44,094 nt of DNA, from the NCBI GenBank assembly GCA_903883945.1, contig CAISCV010000228.1, positions 1 through 44,094 of the forward strand, written 5' to 3'. Below are positions 1 through 8,460 of the stretch, one piece after another; positions within the stretch are counted from its first letter, which is position 1; each line of letters starts with the position of its first letter. The DNA is from an uncultured Chitinophagaceae bacterium. Lineage in GTDB: Bacteria; Bacteroidota; Bacteroidia; Chitinophagales; Chitinophagaceae. Below the pieces are notes generated by a model. The model was not told the origin of the DNA. It saw nothing but the letters and a program-made list of their open reading frames with translations, and ran no database searches. The position numbers and the translations under genes are program-made.

Positions 1-83
1 CCCCAAAAGTTCACAAACCTTCCCCCCGCACAAGCAACCAAAATTTGTGTTTGGAAACCACAAATATCAAAATACTTAGTAAA

Positions 84-345
84 ACACGTGTTTATACGTC
101 CCTAACAAAATCGGATGACCATCCTACACGTGTTTATACGTCGTAAAAGAAATCGTATGACCATTCTACACGTGTTTATACGTCGCTAAAGAAATCGGAT
201 GACTATCCTACACGTGTTTATACGTCGTAAAAGAAATCGGATGACCATCCTACACGTGTTTTACTGTCATACGATTTTGTTGATGACACTAAAACACTTG
301 TAGGCACCCAATACGATTAATCGTATGACACTAAAACTTTTTCTT
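84..345. repeat. 42-bp tandem repeat array with ACACGTGT palindromic cores
   Basis: ACACGTGTTT begins at 84, 126, 168, 210 and 252, exactly 42 bp apart. A degenerate copy (ACACTTG) follows at 294 and a very weak one at about 336. Between cores the unit carries a conserved ATCGGATGACCATCCT-like stretch. The tail of the array also holds an 11-bp inverted repeat, GTCATACGATT at 266-276 against AATCGTATGAC at 319-329. At 42 bp, about four helical turns, every CACGTG palindrome lies on the same face of the DNA. There is no reading frame through it. Whether it is a protein-binding array, an iteron-like element or a neutral satellite cannot be decided from the sequence. Confidence 0.9.
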
Positions 346-508
346 AAGGGGATTATCTTGCGATAATAGATGGTAAATACATGAAAATAAAAAATTTTTG
401 AAAATCAAATAAATAGAATAAATATTAAAAATAAAAAATAAATAGGATAATTAAAAAATAAAGTGTATAACTTGCACGAATTATTAACGGTTGAATAAAA
501 ACACGGAT

Positions 509-1465
509 ATGAAAAGAATCTGGATTTATCTTCAAAACCCCTTTTTCAATTGCACTAAAAACAATTATAAAAAAGCTGTAAAAATCTCTACCTACACCGA
601 TGCACAGTTGTTTGCCAAAAGTACCGACCCTTTCTACGGGCCTATGTACACTGCCTATCATCCGCTACACCTCGCATTGGTATCTACCTACAACATCTGG
701 AAAGCACAAGGTGGTACTCAAAAAGGTAGCACCGTTACGATTACCGATTTGCTTGCTCAGTTAAATCCGGGCAAAAGCGGTATCTGGAGCAGGGCCGTGC
801 AGGTGTTGCACCCTATTGGCAGTGCCATTTATACAGCCATATTTCCTTTGAAAATGTCTGTCTTTTACAGAGGAACAAAACTTGCGCGCATCAATGCAGT
901 TAGTCAGCTTCAGATTGCTTTAACAGGTAAGGTAGGGTTAGAAACAACTCTTACAGATGTAACCACCTTTGCAGGGGCACTCGGCACCGCCAATATATCG
1001 CAAACGGGCAACATTGGCAATACCACCAATGCAAGCACCAATGTAGAAACCGCCAGGGCAAATGCCATGGTGATGTTATATAATATTTTGGGGCAAGGCA
1101 TTGCTCATTTTGCAGCCACACCCAATATGGTGACCGTATTGTTTAACCTGAATGTGATACGCAATAACATGCAAACAATTTTTACGGGCACCTTAAAAAG
1201 AAGCTTTTTTGAAACCATTGCCCAACGCACTTTTGCGCTTGACGATACCATTGATGCCACCAATGATGGTGGTGCTATATTGGGGTTTTATCTGGCCGAA
1301 AATGCAGGGCAAGGTCCGGCGGGATATACCGTTGTACGTGTTTTATGTGCTAAAACAGATACCCTAAAAGTGAGTGATTTTGTAGGGAATACCACCAACA
1401 ATTTTTTAAGTGTAGTAAACCTTTCCGAAACCTTGAGTGGTCATTTTAATGTGAATGTAGCCTAG
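509..1465 (+). CDS. Unrecognised 318-aa protein
   Basis: An open frame with ordinary Bacteroidota codon use. I start it at the ATG at 509; an in-frame TTG at 491 would add six residues but is less likely. I do not recognise the family. No signal peptide, transmembrane helix or known catalytic motif is visible. Residues about 20-120 are mixed, with several Tyr/Pro-rich stretches; the middle (about 160-180) is Asn/Thr/Gly-rich and low in complexity. The last about 70 residues look beta-rich, like a small Ig/FN3-type domain. It stands alone, between the 42-bp array and a 700-bp gene-free stretch. The function is unknown; only its coding nature is supported. Confidence 0.7.
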   Translation: MKRIWIYLQNPFFNCTKNNYKKAVKISTYTDAQLFAKSTDPFYGPMYTAYHPLHLALVSTYNIWKAQGGTQKGSTVTITDLLAQLNPGKSGIWSRAVQVLHPIGSAIYTAIFPLKMSVFYRGTKLARINAVSQLQIALTGKVGLETTLTDVTTFAGALGTANISQTGNIGNTTNASTNVETARANAMVMLYNILGQGIAHFAATPNMVTVLFNLNVIRNNMQTIFTGTLKRSFFETIAQRTFALDDTIDATNDGGAILGFYLAENAGQGPAGYTVVRVLCAKTDTLKVSDFVGNTTNNFLSVVNLSETLSGHFNVNVA

Positions 1466-1728
1466 TGTTAGTTTTTGGGTTTTGCTTTTTGTTAGTTAGC
1501 GTTTTAATTTAATTCCGCTTTCTGTTTTTTACGCCATCAAGGATGGGGGGAGAACGAAGCGGAATTGTTGTAAATAGCAGTTATTGCATCAAGTATTTAG
1601 CTGTAATGGTAGCTGCAAGAAACAACAATGATGGCAGTTTCTTCCATTCTGTAAACCAATCGGTGTGCTGCATCTATCACAATCTCTTTCTTAACAATTT
1701 GCTTCGTAAATATGACGGGTTAATATCC

Positions 1729-1884
1729 AATGTCGTTAAGTTAAGCATTTGCCACTAATTGCACTAATGAGCACGAATGTGCTTTATTGGTATTTATTAG
1801 TGCAATTAGTGGCAAACACAAGTATCTATTTGTGCATCTTCATGCCTTTGAGTCTTTGAGGCTAACGCTTAACTAAACGACATT
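1729..1884. mobile_element. MITE-like 156-bp element with terminal inverted repeats and 12-bp flanking direct repeats
   Basis: The ends are 18-bp inverted repeats with one mismatch (1729-1746 and 1867-1884). Immediately outside them lies the same 12-mer, GGGTTAATATCC, at 1717-1728 and 1885-1896, as expected for a target-site duplication. Nested inside is a perfect 21-bp inverted repeat (1748-1768 against 1796-1816) whose loop holds a smaller AGCAC-GAAT-GTGCT hairpin. There is no coding capacity, so any movement would need a transposase elsewhere in the genome. The interpretation as a non-autonomous mobile element is inference; the repeats are directly visible. Confidence 0.65.
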
Positions 1885-2098
1885 GGGTTAATATCCGTCC
1901 TTACAAGTTCGAGTGATTCCCTTTTTTGGGCACGCTAGCTATTGCCTCCAAAACATCATGGGTAGTGGCAATTTAATTATCGCATAAGGCTATTACAGTT
2001 ATTCTCCCCACCCTTACTTCCTCCTTTTTTAAATAAATGATTCAAAAAGTTTTAATAACTGCATTTTATTTAGTTAATTTGTTTTATTATTGAATTTT

Positions 2099-2123
2099 TT
2101 GCAGAAATTGATTTAATCTGCAA
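2099..2123. promoter_or_regulatory. Candidate operator dyad TTGCAGA-N11-TCTGCAA
   Basis: A perfect 7-bp inverted repeat with an 11-bp spacer, centred about 70 bp upstream of the xanthine dehydrogenase ATG in AT-rich, promoter-like DNA. The half-site spacing (18 bp centre to centre) would suit a dimeric helix-turn-helix regulator. No regulator gene adjoins it, so the binding protein is unknown. Confidence 0.3.
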
Positions 2124-2181
2124 GCATACGGTTAAACAACAATCCCCAAAAGGATACAAAAGGATTCAAACGTACCTATAG

Positions 2182-5100
2182 ATGGTGAAATTTATTTTAA
2201 ATAATCAGTTGGTAACGGCAAGGCAGGCTAGTGGAAGCACTGTGTTGGACTATATACGCTATTTTAAGCAGCTAAAAGGCACTAAAATTGGCTGTAGGGA
2301 AGGAGATTGTGGTGCCTGTACTGTATTGGTGGGCGATTTCGAAGACGGTAAACTCGTTTATCGCTCCATGACGAGCTGTTTAATGCCTTTAGGTAACGCT
2401 GTGGGTAAACATATTGTATCGGTAGAAGGCATCAATATGCAAGGGCTTACTCCCGTTCAACACGCTATGGCAGCTACCAACGGTACACAATGTGGCTTCT
2501 GCACCATTGGCTTTGTGATGTCGCTAACCGGCTTTGTCTTAGGAACAGAAACCAAGGAATACGACCAGGCCATTGCTTCCGTAGATGGTAACATCTGCAG
2601 GTGTACCGGCTATAAGTCTATCGAGCGGGCGGCAGCTGTGCTTACCCAGAAGTTGGCAGACAAACCGAGCAATAAAACAACGGAATGGTTGGTTACCAAT
2701 GGTTTTATTCCCGATTATTTCTTAGATATCGATCAACGGTTAATGGCGTTACGCCAGCAGTTGTTGCCTAAACCAACATCTGCGGCAGCGGGAGAAACGA
2801 TTTTAGGCGGTGGTACCGATTTGCTGGTACAGAAACACCACGTGGTAAAGAGGTCGGCTACCGTTCATTTATATGACGATGAGAACCTGAAACAAATACG
2901 CCTGCACCAGGGTAGGGTACACATAGGAGCATCGGTAACGGTGACGGCCTTTGCCGAATCGCCTCTCATACAAGGCCTGTTTCCCGATCTAGTAAAGCAT
3001 ATAAAGCTCATTTCCTCTACGCCCATCCGCAACATGGCAACGTTGGCGGGGAACCTGGTCAATGCTTCTCCCATTGGTGATATGAGTATTTATCTCTTGG
3101 CATTAGATAGCGATATAGTACTTGATAATGAAGGAGTTAAAAGAACTGTTTCGTTAAAAAGGTTTTATAAAGGATATAAGCAACTAGACAAACTGAAAGG
3201 GGAGAAGATAGTAGAAATTATTTTTAATGCACCTACAGAACATGCCCGCTTCAACTTCGAGAAGGTCTGTAAAAGAACACACTTGGATATCGCGAGCGTA
3301 AACAGCGCTTGTCTGTTGGCATTGAATACAGAGGGCATGGTACAATCCATTCATTTGTCGGCAGGTGGAGTGGCGCCTTATCCAAAATATTTGGCTAAGA
3401 CTGCGGCCTTCTTAACCGGAAAACCCCTTACAGAGGTAGTCATTACCGAAGCGATCAGCATTATTAACACAGAGATAGCACCTATTGGCGATGCTCGTGG
3501 CACAGAAACCTATAAGCGGCTACTGTTGGGACAATTGTTTAAAGCACATGTTGCACACCCCTCCGCTCCCAAAGGGGTACCAGGTTATGGTAATATAACC
3601 CCCGATTTGATCAGCGGGCTCCAAGGGTTCCCCTCAGGGGCGGATGGGTATGCGAATGTGGATGCCCCCATGCATGTAACCGGGAAATCGATCTATACAG
3701 ATGATATTCCGGTGATGGAAGGGACATTGTTCGTAAAGGTTTTCGATTCGCCTGTGGCGCACGGCATCATCAAAAAGCTAGACTTTACCAAGGCGGAACA
3801 GGTAGAAGGTGTGGTTAAAATCTTTAGTTATAAAGATGTAACAGGGGAGAATCAGATAGGTGGTATTATTCCGGATGAGCCGCTTTTGGCCGACCATGAA
3901 GTGCATTATCGTGGACAGCCTGTCCTGTTAATAGTTGCCGAGAACGAAGATGCTGCAGAAGATGCACTCCATTTAATTGAAATTGAAATAGATCCGTTGC
4001 CTGTTATCACCGACCCACGTGTTGCTTTTGCCCAAGGGAAACTGCTGAGCGCTACACGGAAGTTTAATAAAGGGAATGTAGAAGAAGCTTTTGCGAGTTG
4101 TGCCTATGTATTTGAAGGGAAAACAGAGTCTGGCGGACAAGAACATTTATACCTCGAAACACAAGGCGCTTATGCCTATCCAACGGAACATGGCAGTGTA
4201 AAGATTTATTCCTCCACACAAGGGCCTACGGCTGTACAACGGACTGTTGCAAGGGTTTTAGGGGTAGGGATGAACCAGGTTGAGGTAGATGTGGCTCGTT
4301 TAGGTGGTGGCTTTGGGGGTAAGGAAGACCAAGCGTCTACCTTCGGTGCCATGGCGGCGTTGGTGGCCTATGTGTTGAAAAAGCCGGCAAAATGCGTCCC
4401 TCATCGGATGGAGGATATGCGGATAACGGGCAAACGAAATCCGTATAGCAGCGATTATAAAATTGGATTGGATAAGGACTATATGATTGTAGCGTATCAA
4501 GCTACCTTTTACCAGAATGGGGGTGCAGCGGCCGACTTGTCACCGGCTATTATGGAGCGAACCTTATTTCATGCCACCAACACGTATGGTATTGAACATG
4601 TGTTTGTAACGGCACATTCCTGCAAAACCAACCTGCCGCCAAACACCGCCTTTCGTGGTTTTGGCGGGCCACAGGGGATGTTTGTAATAGAGAGTGCCAT
4701 CGACCATGCAGCTAAGTCTTTGGGGGTAGATACAACATTGATTCAACGTAAGAACCTGATGGATAATGGGTATGAACTTAGTTATGGTCAGATCATTGAC
4801 GGCTGCGAAGCAATTAACTGTTGGGATGAACTAACCGAGAAATATAAGCTAGATAAGCTTCGGGAAGAAGTGGCTGAATTTAATAGCAAAAATAATGTAG
4901 TAAAACAAGGTATCTCATTGATGCCCATTGCTTTCGGTATCTCATTTACCAACACCATGATGAACCAGGCTCGTGCCTTGGTGCATGTCTATTCCGATGG
5001 AAGTGTGGGCGTAAGTACAGGCGGTGTAGAAATGGGGCAGGGGCTGAATACCAAGATGATGCAAGTGGCAGCAGCTTGTTTGGGCGTAAACAAAAGCAGG

Positions 5101-5901
5101 ATTAAGCTAGAAACGACCAATACCACTAGGGTGGCAAATACATCACCAACAGCTGCAAGTGCTACTGCAGACTTAAATGGCAAGGCCATCGAGAATGCCT
5201 GTAAGCAGATAATGGAAAGGCTGGTAGAAACGGTTAAAGACTTAAAGGGACTACCTGCCGAAGCAAAGGTGAAGATAGCAGGGGAGAAGGTGTATATAAA
5301 TGAGGTGATTAGTGACCTATATTGGAAGTTATTGATTATGAACGCTTTTATGAAGCGAATTAACCTGAGTGCGAAAGGGCATTATGCCACCCCCATCATT
5401 AATTTTGATAAAACAAAAGAAAAGGGACATCCATTTGCCTATCATGTTTATGGTACTGCTCTCACTAAAGTGACCGTAGATTGTTTACGCGGTACCTACG
5501 AGATTGATGCAGTGAATGTGGTGCACGACTTTGGTACCAGCATCAACAGAGAAATTGACTTAGGGCAGGTAGAAGGCGGTATTGTACAAGGAATTGGCTG
5601 GATGACGATGGAAGAAGTAATTTATAACAAGGAAGGGCGCTTGTTGAGCAATGCCTTATCTACGTATAAAATACCCGACATCTATTCGGTTCCGAAGACC
5701 TTGGATGTGAACTTCTTGCACACCGATGGAAGTGAGTTAGCAATATTTAAATCCAAAGCAGTGGGAGAACCCCCTTTGATGTATGGGATAGGGGCTTATT
5801 TCGCGATTAGAAACGCGATATTGGCTTTCAATCCAAGCGCAAAAGTGGGTTATGAAGCACCAATGACAACCGAGAAAGTATTGACGGCATTGTATTCATA
5901 G
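2182..5901 (+). CDS. xdh: Xanthine dehydrogenase, single-chain (2Fe-2S/FAD/molybdopterin)
   Basis: Oxidises hypoxanthine to xanthine and xanthine to urate with a molybdenum cofactor. All three modules of the family are in one 1239-aa chain. The plant-type 2Fe-2S cluster has C38, C43, C46 and C66; the second 2Fe-2S cluster has C104, C107, C139 and C141. The FAD site includes ILGGGTDLLV (207-216). The Mo domain has GGGFGGKE (708-715), and E744, R825 and E1196 align with bovine E802, R880 and E1261. The first two position purine substrates and the third is the catalytic base, which favours xanthine dehydrogenase over aldehyde oxidase. Many bacteria split these modules into XdhA and XdhB; this is the eukaryote-like layout. 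The linker at about 459-489 contains an inserted palindrome. It is the first gene of the purine cluster; XdhC, for cofactor insertion, is encoded at its end. Confidence 0.95.
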   Translation: MVKFILNNQLVTARQASGSTVLDYIRYFKQLKGTKIGCREGDCGACTVLVGDFEDGKLVYRSMTSCLMPLGNAVGKHIVSVEGINMQGLTPVQHAMAATNGTQCGFCTIGFVMSLTGFVLGTETKEYDQAIASVDGNICRCTGYKSIERAAAVLTQKLADKPSNKTTEWLVTNGFIPDYFLDIDQRLMALRQQLLPKPTSAAAGETILGGGTDLLVQKHHVVKRSATVHLYDDENLKQIRLHQGRVHIGASVTVTAFAESPLIQGLFPDLVKHIKLISSTPIRNMATLAGNLVNASPIGDMSIYLLALDSDIVLDNEGVKRTVSLKRFYKGYKQLDKLKGEKIVEIIFNAPTEHARFNFEKVCKRTHLDIASVNSACLLALNTEGMVQSIHLSAGGVAPYPKYLAKTAAFLTGKPLTEVVITEAISIINTEIAPIGDARGTETYKRLLLGQLFKAHVAHPSAPKGVPGYGNITPDLISGLQGFPSGADGYANVDAPMHVTGKSIYTDDIPVMEGTLFVKVFDSPVAHGIIKKLDFTKAEQVEGVVKIFSYKDVTGENQIGGIIPDEPLLADHEVHYRGQPVLLIVAENEDAAEDALHLIEIEIDPLPVITDPRVAFAQGKLLSATRKFNKGNVEEAFASCAYVFEGKTESGGQEHLYLETQGAYAYPTEHGSVKIYSSTQGPTAVQRTVARVLGVGMNQVEVDVARLGGGFGGKEDQASTFGAMAALVAYVLKKPAKCVPHRMEDMRITGKRNPYSSDYKIGLDKDYMIVAYQATFYQNGGAAADLSPAIMERTLFHATNTYGIEHVFVTAHSCKTNLPPNTAFRGFGGPQGMFVIESAIDHAAKSLGVDTTLIQRKNLMDNGYELSYGQIIDGCEAINCWDELTEKYKLDKLREEVAEFNSKNNVVKQGISLMPIAFGISFTNTMMNQARALVHVYSDGSVGVSTGGVEMGQGLNTKMMQVAAACLGVNKSRIKLETTNTTRVANTSPTAASATADLNGKAIENACKQIMERLVETVKDLKGLPAEAKVKIAGEKVYINEVISDLYWKLLIMNAFMKRINLSAKGHYATPIINFDKTKEKGHPFAYHVYGTALTKVTVDCLRGTYEIDAVNVVHDFGTSINREIDLGQVEGGIVQGIGWMTMEEVIYNKEGRLLSNALSTYKIPDIYSVPKTLDVNFLHTDGSELAIFKSKAVGEPPLMYGIGAYFAIRNAILAFNPSAKVGYEAPMTTEKVLTALYS
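3558..3648. repeat. In-frame inverted repeat in the FAD-Mo linker of xanthine dehydrogenase
   Basis: The arm at 3558-3581 (CCCCTCCGCTCCCAAAGGGG...) pairs, with few mismatches, with the arm at 3626-3648 (...CCCCTCAGGGGCGGATGGG), about 44 bp apart. Each arm is itself a small CCCC/GGGG hairpin. The block is translated as residues about 459-489, a Gly/Pro/Ala-rich stretch at the boundary where other xanthine dehydrogenases have a flexible linker. Its C/G-run style differs from the surrounding coding sequence and resembles intergenic palindromes. Insertion of a repeat in frame is inference. Confidence 0.6.
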
Positions 5902-5926
5902 AATAGAGAATAGAGTGATAAAGATC

Positions 5927-6034
5927 ATTAACCACAAAGGACACAAAGATTTTCACGAAGTACACAATGGAAAATGGGTTGAACCATAGTGTTCTTTGTG
6001 TTTCCAACTTAGTGTTCCTTGTGGTAAATAGTTA
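5927..6034. repeat. Intergenic palindrome of ACCACAAAGGACACAAAG type
   Basis: It fills nearly the whole gap between the xanthine dehydrogenase and puuD genes. The left half (5927-5970) reads ATTAACCACAAAGGACACAAAG and the right half (5988-6034) is an imperfect reverse complement, with CTTAGTGTTCCTTGTGGT. The inner arms CACAATGG and CCATAGTG close a loop of about 13 nt. There is no T-run, so it is not a classic terminator. Repeats with this word occur in many unrelated bacterial genomes (recollection, not searched). Confidence 0.75.
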
Positions 6035-6045
6035 AATTAAAGCGT

Positions 6046-7467
6046 ATGATTAGTGGGTTTTTAATAGCAGTATTGTTGGGCATTTTAGTCATGTTAGTCG
6101 CAATGACCTACTATTTGCATACCATCAAGAAGCATCATGTAGAAGAATATGAAATGGAGGGAACGACCGAACAGGAAGCGCAGGTAGAGAAAGTTTCTCT
6201 GATAAGAGGATTCATTTATGTTGCCATCATCTTGACGGTCATCACCATGATTGCTGCCTTATACTTTGGCGTTAAGGGCACCAACTATGAAGGGCATGTA
6301 ATGGAATGGATGAATATTGTGGTTCGTTTGCTGCACATCACTTTTGGCATTGCCTGGATAGGGGCATCTTTCTATTTTGTATTCTTAGAGAATGCCTTGA
6401 ACCGTACAAAAGATGTACGAGAAGAATTGGCTGGTAACCTGTGGGCGGTACATGGAGGCGGTTTCTATTATGTAGAGAAATATAAAGTAGCCCCAAAAGA
6501 GATTCCTAAAGACTTACATTGGTTTAAATACGAAGCCTATTTCACATGGCTATCCGGATTTACGTTGCTGTTTGTGGTGTATTATTTTAATGCATCAGCG
6601 ATGTTGATTGATAAAAATATTCTGGATATCCCTGCTTGGGAAGGTGTATTAATAGGTATTGGCTCTTTTGTGGTTGCGTGGCTTATTTATGCTACCCTTT
6701 GTCGGACTCCCTTGGTAAAGAAAGGAGTCTGGTTTGCTTTGATAGGCTTCTTAATCTGCACAGGCTTTGCTTATTTCTACACTAAAGTATTCAATAGCCG
6801 CGCGGCCTATATCCACTTGGGTGCTATGTTGGGGACATTGATGGTAGGGAACGTATTCTTCATCATTATTCCTGCACAAAAGGCAATGGTAAAAGCTGCT
6901 AAGGAAGGTAAATGGCTCAATCCCGAGTTAGGAAAACATGCGGGATTACGCTCCTTACACAACAACTACTTTACACTTCCCGTTTTGTTTGTGATGATCA
7001 GCAATCACTTCCCAAGTACATTCGGAAATGAACATCCTTGGTTGATTCTGGCTATCATTTCTTTGGGTGCAGCTGGGGTGAAACACTACCTCAACCTAAA
7101 AGAAAAGGGCGTACTCACCTATTGGGTCATGCCGATATCCGTACTGATATTACTATCTGCGGCATACATAAGTTCTCCACAGAAAGAAGGAGAATGCATA
7201 GGAGACGTTAGTTTTGAGGAAGTTAATAAGATTGTTCAAAAGCGATGTGTGGCTTGTCATTCCTCACATCCAACAGATGATGTGTACAAAGCGGCACCCA
7301 ATGGGGTGATGTATGATACCCCCGAGGAGATATTTAAGTTAAAAGATAAGATTATGCAGCGTGTAGTAATTACGAAGACAATGCCACAAAACAATAAGAC
7401 AAATATTACCCAGAAGGAAAGGGATATGATTGGATGCTGGATAACACAGGGGGCTTCACTCAAGTAA
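6046..7467 (+). CDS. puuD: Urate hydroxylase PuuD (membrane, C-terminal cytochrome c)
   Basis: Oxidises urate to 5-hydroxyisourate in the cytoplasmic membrane, passing electrons to a cytochrome c domain instead of O2, so no H2O2 is made. The 473-aa chain has eight or nine hydrophobic helices (about 3-23, 55-75, 90-115, 163-185, 200-217, 228-246, 255-275, 310-345, 355-375). The family signature region at about 93-140 has LLHITFGIAWIGASFYFVFL and NLWAVHGGGFYYVEKYK. A C-terminal c-type heme site CVACH (401-405) follows, with M446 as the likely axial ligand. Length and order match PuuD proteins described from Pseudomonas/Agrobacterium-type clusters. Its place between the xanthine dehydrogenase and allantoin synthase genes fits the pathway order exactly. 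The start ATG at 6046 gives a natural N-terminal helix. Confidence 0.93.
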   Translation: MISGFLIAVLLGILVMLVAMTYYLHTIKKHHVEEYEMEGTTEQEAQVEKVSLIRGFIYVAIILTVITMIAALYFGVKGTNYEGHVMEWMNIVVRLLHITFGIAWIGASFYFVFLENALNRTKDVREELAGNLWAVHGGGFYYVEKYKVAPKEIPKDLHWFKYEAYFTWLSGFTLLFVVYYFNASAMLIDKNILDIPAWEGVLIGIGSFVVAWLIYATLCRTPLVKKGVWFALIGFLICTGFAYFYTKVFNSRAAYIHLGAMLGTLMVGNVFFIIIPAQKAMVKAAKEGKWLNPELGKHAGLRSLHNNYFTLPVLFVMISNHFPSTFGNEHPWLILAIISLGAAGVKHYLNLKEKGVLTYWVMPISVLILLSAAYISSPQKEGECIGDVSFEEVNKIVQKRCVACHSSHPTDDVYKAAPNGVMYDTPEEIFKLKDKIMQRVVITKTMPQNNKTNITQKERDMIGCWITQGASLK

Positions 7468-7471
7468 GGTT

Positions 7472-7538
7472 GTTTTGAATTATTAATTTTGAATTTTAAA
7501 TTAAGACAGTCCTCAATTTAAAATTAAGAATTCAAAAC
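7472..7538. repeat. Intergenic palindrome, TTTTGAATT/AATTCAAAA word
   Basis: The left arm (7472-7502) contains GTTTTGAATTATTAATTTT and the right arm (7515-7538) contains AATTTAAAATTAAGAATTC. They pair over about 22 bp with a small bulge and a loop of about 12 nt. It lies right after the puuD stop codon and 19 bp before the next ATG. There is no downstream T-run. It may act as an mRNA-stabilising or processing hairpin; that is inference. Confidence 0.75.
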
Positions 7539-7556
7539 CTAAAATAACAAAGAAGA

Positions 7557-8423
7557 ATGACACTAACTGATTTTAATAATTTACCCAAAGAAGAAGCGGC
7601 TAAACAATTAATTACTTGCTGCGGCTCGGATAGATGGGTGCAACTGATGTTGACTACATTCCCTTTTGCCGATGAAGTTGATTTAGTAACAAAGGCTGCG
7701 GAAATATGGTATGAGCAATGTACGTATAACGACTGGCTGGAATCATTTACCCATCACCCTAAGATTGGGGATGTGAAAAGTCTGGCTGAGAAGTTTGCGT
7801 CTACCCAGCATTTGGCAGGTAACGAACAAGCAGGTGTAAATGTGGCTACACAAACAGTGTTAGAACAGTTGGCTCAGGCAAATGAGGACTATGCCAATAA
7901 GTTTGGTTTCATCTTTATTGTATGTGCAACAGGTAAATCCGCCAATGAAATGTTGCGTTTATTGTTAGATAGAATCACCAATACGTATCAGGAAGAACTA
8001 GCTGTTGCCATGGGAGAACAACAAAAGATTACTGTCATCAGGCTAAAGAAACTATTGTCAGATGCAGATTGGAGCGGCTTGAAGCCAAGTCATATCACTA
8101 CCCATGTGTTAGATACATCGGTAGGCAAGCCCGGACAGCAAATAACCATCCGTTTGCAAGTATTAGTGAATGATAACTGGCAAACAATAACCCAAGGTGT
8201 TACCAACGCAGATGGACGGATTGGTGATTTGTTGGCTTCGGGCAGGTGGTTGAAACCGGCAAACTATCGGATGTTGTTTGATACGGCTACTTACTATCAG
8301 CAACTAGATACAAAGACTTTCTATCCAGAAGTTCCGATTACATTCACGGTTTTTGATTCGACGCATTACCATGTGCCACTATTGATTAATCCTTTTGGCT
8401 ATTCTACTTACAGGGGGAGTTAG
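7557..8423 (+). CDS. Bifunctional OHCU decarboxylase / 5-hydroxyisourate hydrolase (allantoin synthase)
   Basis: Converts 5-hydroxyisourate to OHCU (C-terminal domain) and OHCU to S-allantoin (N-terminal domain). Residues 1-168 form the decarboxylase, with the catalytic HP pair H67-P68 in HHPKIGD and the N89-E90-Q91 motif. Residues 178-288 form the transthyretin-like hydrolase, with HVLD (H183), NADGR (218-221), H272 in YHVPLL and the diagnostic C-terminal YRGS (285-288). This domain order is the same as in plant allantoin synthase (TTL). The 288-aa length leaves only a short linker (about 169-177) and no peroxisomal-type insertion. Coming directly after puuD, it completes urate to allantoin. 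Both active sites look intact. Confidence 0.95.
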   Translation: MTLTDFNNLPKEEAAKQLITCCGSDRWVQLMLTTFPFADEVDLVTKAAEIWYEQCTYNDWLESFTHHPKIGDVKSLAEKFASTQHLAGNEQAGVNVATQTVLEQLAQANEDYANKFGFIFIVCATGKSANEMLRLLLDRITNTYQEELAVAMGEQQKITVIRLKKLLSDADWSGLKPSHITTHVLDTSVGKPGQQITIRLQVLVNDNWQTITQGVTNADGRIGDLLASGRWLKPANYRMLFDTATYYQQLDTKTFYPEVPITFTVFDSTHYHVPLLINPFGYSTYRGS

Positions 8424-8441
8424 GGGAGAAAGAATAATTAT

Positions 8442-8449
8442 TATATTTG
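8442..8449 (+). promoter_or_regulatory. TATATTTG, Bacteroidota-type -7 box for the toxin-antitoxin pair
   Basis: It matches the Bacteroidota TAnnTTTG consensus and ends 11 bp before the antitoxin ATG, so the transcript would be nearly leaderless. No clear TTG -33 box is seen. It suggests the pair is transcribed independently of the purine genes around it. Confidence 0.4.
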
Positions 8450-8460
8450 AATACTAAAAG

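Larger units (their letters stand above)
1466..2181. other. Gene-free stretch with palindromes and a MITE-like element
   Basis: No convincing gene is present. It holds a 10-bp inverted repeat (AATTCCGCTT at 1511-1520, AAGCGGAATT at 1557-1566) shortly after the preceding stop, which could be a loose terminator. The 156-bp MITE-like element at 1729-1884 and a dyad at 2099-2123 before the xanthine dehydrogenase gene are listed separately. A 71-codon frame at 1543-1758 runs into the element and looks like chance. Confidence 0.7.

Noticed and set aside
84-345. CRISPR array
   Set aside because: The period is 42 bp with conserved sequence throughout; there are no unique spacers and no cas genes.
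1543-1758. 71-codon frame after the first gene
   Set aside because: It runs into the inverted-repeat element and has no recognisable composition or start context; probably chance.
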